DNA from: Corythucha ciliata
Taxonomy: Eukaryota > Arthropoda > Insecta > Hemiptera > Tingidae
Assembly: GCA_038030265.1 (NCBI GenBank)
Contig: CM075939.1
Location: forward strand, 29,679,253 to 29,743,252
Direction: 5' to 3'
Length of the DNA: 64,000 bases
Shown here: piece after piece, positions 57,266 through 64,000 of the stretch
How the letters are laid out: each line of letters starts with the position of its first letter
How positions within the stretch are numbered: position 1 is the stretch's first letter
Translations under genes and position numbers: made by a program
The notes under the pieces: model-generated
What the model was told of the DNA's origin: nothing
What the model saw: only the letters and a program-made list of their open reading frames with translations
Database searches by the model: none

Positions 57266-57404
57266 TGTAATACGACCGTCGCGTTTGAACAATTTTGTAA
57301 TAGACTCGTTTGGGATCTCGAACGGGTTGGGTTGCTTCTTGTCGATTGATATATTTGTTCACTCCCACCAAGAGAACAAACTCAACAACAACAACAAAAA
57401 TTCC

Positions 57405-57500
57405 ACTAGTGATGCACGAGACCATCATTTCTGGAGCGAGACCGAGACCAAGTTTTCTGATCTCGAGCCGAGACCGAGACTGGTCTCGGTCTCGGAATTA
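57405..57500. repeat. GAGACCGA foldback repeat, copy 2
   Basis: Starts ctagtgatgcacgagacc and continues with gcgagaccgagacc, gccgagaccgagac and tggtctcggtctcgg. It matches the 41735-41860 block in inverse orientation. Confidence 0.65.
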
Positions 57501-57784
57501 AAAGAATGAAAAAATGATGGCTCATGTATGAATACAGAACATTTTAACAATGAAATGACCCTTTTTCATGCCGAGACGGCTATTGCGTTATGGGCCTCCG
57601 GGCCGTGGTGGGTCCAAGGGGTGAACATATCCCCCCCCCCCCTAACGCACAAAATAATAAAATAATGGAGAAAAGTTACTTTTTGTAAAATTATCATGGG
57701 AAACACGCACATTTCTTCTTCTTTCATGAATTATACATGATGGTTTTCGCACGATCAGGGAGGGAAGTGATACTTCCCCTTTAG

Positions 57785-58490
57785 GGGTTAAATCGGTCTA
57801 AAGACCGATTTTCGGTTCGGTCTAAAGATCGGGCTAAAGACCGGACCGATAAATAATAACCTCTGAACCGGACCGGGACCGGACCGAACCGAAAAAAAAT
57901 GGCTTGGACGGGACCGAAAAGGACCGATTTTATTTTGAGTCTTAAATAAAATATCGCTGGAAAACGTACACGAAATAATAATTCGAAACGAAGTATATAA
58001 AAGTAATAATCTTTGGCTCACAAGCTATATGTATGCATTTCGTGGGCTATTCAGCCCAAAAATGCTTCACATTTAAAAGGAAGAAATTTACAGCACGTTC
58101 ACATCTGATCCAAAAGTGGGGGTAACAACGGCATTGCCCCTAACAGGAAAACTGGAAAGGGGAGGGTGGATATGGTGTTATTCTGTGGGAGGGTTTTCGA
58201 TACCCCCCCTTTAAAAGGTCTCCGATCCGCCCTTTGATGTTTGGGTGGGTCACGGTATTCCATTTAAACAAACTCGAGACATTAGAAGCACGCAGTTCCA
58301 GCACGAAACGGATTCACATACAAATTTTCTGTTTTTCTCTATACGCCGAAGACCGGACCGGACCGGAATTATTCACAGCCCGGACCGAAGACCGGACCAA
58401 AATAATAAAGTTGCTGGGACCGGACCGAATTCGGTCTGGTCTTCGGTCCGGTCCGGGCTAAAGACCGGAACCGGTTTCACCTCTATTCCC
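57785..58490. repeat. GGACCG foldback element with shared interior
   Basis: The two outer blocks, 57790-57935 and 58350-58480, are dense in GGACCG, CGGTCC and AAAGACCGG in both orientations and pair as inverse copies (aaagaccggaccg / cggtccgggctttag type). The interior 58040-58310 matches 41320-41610. Frames encoding Pro/Arg/Thr-rich peptides here are repeat artefacts. Confidence 0.7.
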
Positions 58491-59070
58491 CTTCCAGGTA
58501 CCTCAAAAGGGAAGTTAATTTTTACTGGAAGAGATGAGCTAGGTGAAAAAAGTATTTTTTTTTTTCATTCACTAGTGAAGGAAAGTAGTTGCCGTGCTAA
58601 CTTAGTTTGCAGTAAATCCAAATTTTCGATTCCGAGAAAAAATCATATTTTCGTTTTCTGTAAAGCCACCTTTAAAAAAAATTTTTTATTCGCAGGGGGT
58701 AACATCTAGTAGTGCAAAATGGGGGCTAAACAATCTCAGTGTAGTAAAATAGGGGATTTTAGCTCTCTTTTTCTTTAAATGGTGGGTACTGCATTCTTGC
58801 TTAGAAAATTATCTCATGTTACTACACTAGAATGCAGTAACTGCCTCAAGGTGGTGGATGCTGCAGTTTAGCCTAGTAAAAGTCCATTTTTTACTTCATC
58901 AACTAGGTACCTACTGAAGGCGATTGGGTAAAAAGTAGGTACCTACTTGAGAAGTGAACATTAGTCCCCTTCAGAATAATATTTTTCTATATTTACGAGT
59001 ACATACTGCCTGCTTGATATAAAAAATCAAATCATACATTTCAATAAAGAAAGAGTTAGGTACACATTTT

Positions 59071-59076
59071 TTTATT
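59071..59076 (-). promoter_or_regulatory. Likely poly(A) signal AATAAA
   Basis: TTTATT on the plus strand gives AATAAA on the minus strand, ~110 bases past the stop of the 766-aa gene. It fits a normal mRNA 3' end, though AT-rich sequence makes chance matches common. Confidence 0.4.
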
Positions 59077-59184
59077 AAAAAGAAATTTCTCTGTACCATA
59101 TAGATAAAATTGATTGAACGTGTAAAATTGAAGATATTCCTACTTAAAATTGAAAATTTAAAAATTTTGGAAGGAAAAAATCGT

Positions 59185-61485
59185 TCAGTCTTCATCACTT
59201 CCAAAGTTGTTCCTGGCGTTGTTGGTGGGAAGGTTCAACCAAAACGTTTTCCTGTGATCCGGCATTAGGGGAATCAGACTCTTGGTTATCATGTGTTTGC
59301 GCTGTTCACTGATTCCCCTGGGTTCAGGGATGTTCGGGGTCTTCATTGAAGAAGTAGATGTCTTGGCTTTCTTCTTTTTGAGGAAATCCATGGTGAAAGT
59401 CTCTTGTGTAGTAAAACTGGTCCGATATTCCAATGTTTGTAGGCCTCTCTTGGCCGTCACTTCAACCATATCTCTGAGATATGGTCTGGGTTGTATTTTG
59501 TTGATTTTGTAGGATGATGATTTATCTTCCCACAGGTAGAAATCATCCTGTTTCATTTCTTTCACTATTACTTTTTTTGAGTTTGCGTTTTGCACACATT
59601 CAACGAAGTCAGGGAAATCGTATACGGTTTTTTTTCTCTTAAGAGACAGTTCCACCTGATGATGAAAGCTGTCAGCTGCCGTGAAAGTGTGGCCGGTTTG
59701 AAAATAACGAAACGTTATTGTCTCAGTCGCAATTTCATTTGAATTTACAATGTACACCAGATACGAAAATAAACTCCAATTTTTATTTTGCCCAGAGCAG
59801 TTGTCTAGCCAGAGGACAATTGCCGGAGCATCTCTTGAATGCAGGAAAAACGCATGAAACGTGCTTATCAGGTCTTCCTTCTTTCTGCCCGAAATGCATT
59901 CGTGCCACAAGCATGCAAATGGTGTCTTGGACGCCTCGCGTTTGCCTATGGGAACGAAACTCTCATTAAATACCACTATTCTTTGACAAAAAATTGCACG
60001 TTTGAACATCTCCATTCGCGGCAGCATGATTATCTTTTCAAGGTCGGCACTGTAATATTTTGTATTTGGAGAAGGATTATCAGCGTTCTGTCTGTACTCG
60101 GTTCGAGCTGCTTCATACTTCTTCTTGTGATTCAGCCATTCAGTGCACTTGGAACAATCCGGTTCTAAAGTCCCTGCATTGTGCTCATGTAACTTGAAAC
60201 ATTCGCATTCTTCACATTCTTCGTGCCCTAGGGTTGTGAAGGAAATGTTCATGTCGTCCTTAACAAATTTCCGATACAACTCGTAGGAACACTTCCCTTG
60301 CAAATTAGGATGAGTCTTCATAAAATCGTCGTACATGTTTGTAATTGTTATGTCGCTCGGTAAATATCGTTTGTTGGGTGCATGTTCCCTTCGATAATGA
60401 GACACAGTAGGTGAGAAAGATTCTACGTGTACCCTGATCAATTCGCAGTCCAGCTTGGGTGTCTTCGCGTGTTTGCCCCGGCGGTCACTGTGTGGTCGAA
60501 TATTTGACTCTGGATCGTTGCTTGTTCTCAGAGCGTTTGTAATAACTCTATCATTTTTCTTGTCGTATCCGAGTGTGGTCAAGAGGAAGTTTTTACAAAC
60601 TAGAATCAATTCTCCGTCCGTATTTTTCAGGAAATAGGTAACTGTCTTGTTTCTTTGGTTGCCATCGCCACCACGTCTACGTTTTACTCCAGACGCTGAC
60701 ACACACGAGGAAATGAAAATCCGCCTCTCATCGTTCGTCATTGACCAATATTGATTATTGATCATCTTTCGTTGGTTGGGGTCCAGTTTTCTAGAGCATT
60801 CCTTCCCGCAATTTTTGGGGCAAGAGGGGGCTTTCACGGTATGTTTCGATTTAGTTTTTTGTTCCTTTTCTTCCCGTCTCTTCTGCAAGGTTTTATCAAA
60901 TTTTCTTCTCTTCCTGATTTCTCCTATCTTCGTGTACTGAGGCTTGCCGTCACAAACTGATTTTCCTACGTAATCAACCATCTCCTGCAATAGTAACTTT
61001 ACAATCTTAGTTGATTCTTCTTCACGTGAGTCGGAGAAGTCTGAATTTACATTACTACAACCGCAGTTAGTTTTTGGTGGAACATTATTCGAAATATCAA
61101 AGCAGTCTAAATGGTCATCACTGGAAAAAGCTATGATGTGATTATTATCATCTTTGTTTGGCTGCGAAGAGCTAAATTCAAAGTCACCATCAATATTCTT
61201 GACTATGTCGATGACGCCTTTATCTAATTCGTCAGAATAATTAATGGTAGCTTCTTTCAAATCCTCGCTGATCTCTGAGGGCATCAGGATAGTGTCAGAT
61301 GAAGGAAATAATATTATATTCTCATTATCGTTGATTTCTCCTATGGCAACATCTGAAGTATTACAATTGACATCAAAAGGACCATCGAGCGAGGATCCCA
61401 CAGAAAGACTCGACAAGGACATTTCAACAAGTTTCCTACCTCGAGAGTAGTTGTTGAATATTATCTTCTTCTTCCTGCATTCCAT
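59185..61485 (-). CDS. DUF7869-like protein, candidate RNase H/DDE transposase
   Basis: An intact 766-codon frame if started at ATG 61485 (good context, A at -3 and G at +4); the frame stays open 17 codons upstream without another ATG. Counting from that upstream limit (783 residues): an acidic/Ser-rich N-terminus (1-190); a basic segment with C-x3-C-x3-C (239-247); a Cys/His cluster (H438, C441, C444, C446, H450, H452, C461, C464); then a core with ADLEK (D498), LWLDNCSGQNKN (D578) and GHTFTAADSFHHQVE (D622, E629). This spacing fits an RNase H-like fold with Asp/Asp/Glu-type residues, as in transposases. It resembles proteins I know as DUF7869, common in arthropods, function undescribed. Single exon, no stops, and flanked by inverted repeats, all consistent with a transposon gene. 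A domesticated host gene remains possible. Confidence 0.75.
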   Translation of the reverse strand: MECRKKKIIFNNYSRGRKLVEMSLSSLSVGSSLDGPFDVNCNTSDVAIGEINDNENIILFPSSDTILMPSEISEDLKEATINYSDELDKGVIDIVKNIDGDFEFSSSQPNKDDNNHIIAFSSDDHLDCFDISNNVPPKTNCGCSNVNSDFSDSREEESTKIVKLLLQEMVDYVGKSVCDGKPQYTKIGEIRKRRKFDKTLQKRREEKEQKTKSKHTVKAPSCPKNCGKECSRKLDPNQRKMINNQYWSMTNDERRIFISSCVSASGVKRRRGGDGNQRNKTVTYFLKNTDGELILVCKNFLLTTLGYDKKNDRVITNALRTSNDPESNIRPHSDRRGKHAKTPKLDCELIRVHVESFSPTVSHYRREHAPNKRYLPSDITITNMYDDFMKTHPNLQGKCSYELYRKFVKDDMNISFTTLGHEECEECECFKLHEHNAGTLEPDCSKCTEWLNHKKKYEAARTEYRQNADNPSPNTKYYSADLEKIIMLPRMEMFKRAIFCQRIVVFNESFVPIGKREASKTPFACLWHECISGRKKEDLISTFHAFFLHSRDAPAIVLWLDNCSGQNKNWSLFSYLVYIVNSNEIATETITFRYFQTGHTFTAADSFHHQVELSLKRKKTVYDFPDFVECVQNANSKKVIVKEMKQDDFYLWEDKSSSYKINKIQPRPYLRDMVEVTAKRGLQTLEYRTSFTTQETFTMDFLKKKKAKTSTSSMKTPNIPEPRGISEQRKHMITKSLIPLMPDHRKTFWLNLPTNNARNNFGSDED

Positions 61486-61984
61486 CTTCGACAGCGAACT
61501 GGAGAAAAACTCTACTTCCACTTTTACTCTACTCAAAAAAGGCTACAAAGAAAAATCGCTTGAGAAAATTATAAAACTGAATGGATAAAAAGGATGGGAA
61601 GTGAGAAGCCAAAGCCAGGCGGGAGTCAGGTGACGGTGCAAAAATGATTGAGTTGCGATAGAAACGGCGATGAAGCTGATTGAATGTGACGTTTTCATTA
61701 GGATTTACTGTAATTAACTGGAGGGGGCTTCCTCCATGTCCTACTCTTGAATGCAGTAAATCCACGGTGACTAGGATTTACTGCACTTAAGCGTAGGAAA
61801 GTGAGTTACTGCAGACTAAGTTAGCAACACTAGAATTCCTGGCGTTTACTGCAAAATTAACAGTTGACTTTGGAAGGAAATAAGCTTCTCCATAGGATTA
61901 TTTCATTCAGAATTGTAAAACACCTGTTTATAGGACTTCTTTGAGCATTCTAACTCCAAATCACAAAAAAGTGGACTTACTGCA

Positions 61985-64000
61985 ATTGCGTTGGATCGTT
62001 CGCGCTTGTTGACGGTCCGCTGGGCGTGCTGCCGGCCACCAGGTGACACACGCGTATGTGATGCGTGGAAGAAAGACGGCCTTATAGTAAACGAGCCGCC
62101 TCTGAAAGTCAGGCCCCCATCCTCGGCCCGATATCCCTCGGAGGAAATCGCAGCTGGCGGTGACTGTGCGCGCCAGGTATGCCAGATGTTGTGTTGGCCG
62201 TCCCGATCTCATGAGCGTGACTCCTAAATAGTGCACGGGGTGCACGAGCGGCATGTTTCGGTTGGAGGTGGTCCGAAGATGCCGCTGTGACGGGAAGTGC
62301 TGGGACCCTCGGAGAATCATTAGGGACGACTTCGCATAGTTGATGGTCAGGCGACGATTGCCACACCAGGCTGCGACGATGTCGTCGACTCGGCGAAACT
62401 CGCATCGGAGCGTCTGACGATCATGAGCGGTGATGACAACGGCGAGGTCGTCGACGAAAGCAGTGGCTGTTAGACCAGCTGCTTCGAGCTCGCGGAGAAG
62501 GGGTGCGAAGCCGAGGGCCCAGAGGAGACACGCCAGGACAGCCCCTTGGGGGCACCCGCTGGTTAGCTCGCGATGAGCGACAATATCGCTGTAGCTTAGC
62601 TGAACGTAGCGGTCGTTAAGATAGCTGCGGAGCAGGCCATAGATGTTTGCAGGAACCTTAGCGGCGCGGATTTCGGCCAGAAGAGCGGGCCACCAAACCG
62701 AGTTGAATGCGCCGATGATGTCGTAGCAAGCTACAGCGGTGATGCGATGCGGGGCAGCTGCGATTTGCCTCTGAAGGTGGAGTATCGCCATCTCCGTCGA
62801 CCGGTGGGGAATGCCCCCGAATTGCCACCGGTGACATCGGTCGTAGGTGGAAGGTGGTAAGCGGTCCACAATGAGGCGTTCGAACGCCTTTGGCTCGACC
62901 GATAGGAGGGATATCGGGCGGTAGCTAGCCGGATCACTACGGTCCCGGTCAGGGTCTTTAAGGATGAGGCTGATGTAAGCCTTTTTCCAGGGTGACGGGA
63001 AGTATGAGGTGCGGAGGCAGGTGTTGAAGATCTCGGTGTATATATCGATGCATAGTTCGGGCAGGTGGCGGAGCATCTGTCCCGTCACCCGGGAAGGACC
63101 GGGAGCTTTCTTCGGTGGTGCCCGTGCGAAAACAGCTGCCACTTCTTGTGGCATCCATGGAGGGGCATCTGGCGTCGCTGGGGGTATGGGGACAGCCTCA
63201 CGAGTCAGCCTGTCGCCGTCCGTGTCGCGTCGTCCGCAGGGAAAAGAGTCTCGAGGATGGTGGCGAGTGTCGTGTTGACGTCAGATGAGGTTCGAGCGGC
63301 GGATAGGAGCGGTCGTGGGCCGAATTTCCCTCGATGAAGTAGATATGGGAGGCTCCACGAGTCCGCTGACAGTTCGTCAGTGACGAACTGACGCCAGGAG
63401 CGACGTTTCTCCCGTCGGACGTGGCGTTTATACTCGCGGCGGTGTGCCACATAGGTCGCGTGGGCGCGGGCCTCGCCTTGCCGCGTGGATATCTGCCTGC
63501 GCAGGCGTCGCGTGACGGTGCGCGAAGTACCGAGAGCCGGGGTCCACCAGGGTGCCGATGGCCTAGATGGGGGTCGAAGACGCGGCGCACTGCGGGATGC
63601 CGCCCGCATGATGATACCAGCGAGGTCGTTGACTTGCTGGTCGATCGAGTCCCCATCTGGTGGGACGTCCGAGTGGAATGAAGATAATACTTCGCGCGAC
63701 ACGAAGGCCCCGAAGGCAGGCCAGTTGGCATTGGCGAGGTCGAGACGGGGGGTTTGACACGCGACACGGACGGGCTGGTGGCGGATGTCAGCGATTTTCG
63801 TTGTGATGAGCAGGTGGTCCGAGGTGGTTATGTCGTCCGTAATCGTCCACGACAGGGGGGTGAGGCCGACAGCGATTGACAGGTCAATGAAGCTGTCCCC
63901 ATGAGAACCCGTAAAAGTTGGACCCTGGGTTGGGTCGTTGATAACCTGCGCTCTGTGCGCATCGAGCAGCGCCAGAAGACGTTGGCCGCGGGCGTCTGTC
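61985..64000 (-). pseudogene. R1/Jockey-group LINE ORF2, frameshifted, cut at both sides
   Basis: Reading from the window edge: the end of an AP-type endonuclease (GDSFIDLSIAV, WTITDDITTSDHLLI with the SDH motif, ~63800-63900); a linker rich in Arg with a WW box (~63550); then a reverse transcriptase with KKAPGP, SYRPISLLS, YDIIGAF (first catalytic Asp), SGCPQGAVLACLLW and FVDD (~62447-62458). A one-base frame change near 63205-63225 separates linker and RT frames. After QQARTIQRNC the expected C-terminal part is missing and unrelated sequence with a stop at 61961 follows. That is where the TACTGCA-flanked element begins. The 5' part lies outside the window. GC content and codon use are much higher than in the neighbouring element. 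Confidence 0.88.

Larger units (their letters stand above)
58595..61984. mobile_element. Candidate DNA transposon carrying the 766-aa gene
   Basis: Inverse pairs flank the gene: 58595-58615 with 61806-61826 (20 of 21 bases); gtgggtactgcattc at 58782 with its inverse near 61752; and TGCAGTAARTCCA at 58608-58620 with the inverse at 61972-61984 (12 of 13). TACTGCA or its inverse occurs three times on the left (58608, 58787, 58833) and five times on the right (61752, 61779, 61807, 61847, 61978). The right limit is where the LINE frame breaks. The left limit is uncertain, between ~58490 and 58608. No target duplication could be assigned. Confidence 0.6.

Noticed and set aside
58234..58709. 75- and 154-aa plus frames
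   Set aside because: They translate GGACCG repeats and a T run next to the transposon flank.
61485..61536. Start of the 766-aa gene at the far upstream end of its frame
   Set aside because: That end is a TTG codon; the first ATG with good context is at 61485.
62991..63767. Several GC-rich frames of 65-190 aa on both strands
   Set aside because: Shadows of the LINE ORF2, whose endonuclease, linker and RT motifs lie in the other minus frames.

Overview
The window looks like repeat-rich, gene-poor eukaryotic nuclear DNA, most likely from an arthropod. Evidence seen: one gene with many short exons and GT-AG introns; Ty3/gypsy and non-LTR retroelement remains; many small inverted-repeat transposons; and a long intact reading frame of a kind I associate with insect genomes. 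A hemipteran-type insect is a guess only. No bacterial-style operons, rRNA genes, CRISPR arrays or intact tRNA genes were seen. All repeat limits were read by eye and may be off by a few bases.

Layout. 0-2.2 kb: an old direct duplication. 2.2-8.0 kb: the one convincing host gene, eleven coding exons on the plus strand whose splice phases all agree (about 444 aa, function not recognised). A 3 kb transposon with ~0.6 kb inverted arms sits in its third intron. 8-28 kb: MITEs, foldback elements, a LINE 3' fragment and three families of ~30-bp minisatellites. 28-32.9 kb: almost featureless. 32.9-39.9 kb: a copia-like gag scrap, then a dead Ty3/gypsy (Mag-like) element with a 1.4 kb tandem duplication of its LTR-gag end and two nested MITEs. 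40-57 kb: more minisatellite blocks, dispersed repeats and long empty stretches. 57-64 kb: GGACCG and GAGACCGA foldback repeats, a 766-aa intact gene (59185-61485, minus) with a likely RNase H/DDE transposase core, and an R1-like LINE (minus) running off the window end.

How it fits together. The window is mainly a record of nested insertion. Mariner-like DNA went into an intron. A TTAA-specific MITE split a gypsy gag zinc knuckle, and the result was then tandemly duplicated. A second MITE sits between gypsy RNase H and integrase. The 766-aa element appears to interrupt the LINE reading frame. The most unusual items are (1) the 766-aa gene, flanked by inverted TACTGCA-type repeats, which may be a poorly described DNA transposon type, and (2) three minisatellite families with different sequences but the same ~29-31 bp period and a similar GAAATT/GAATTA start, present in both orientations across ~45 kb.
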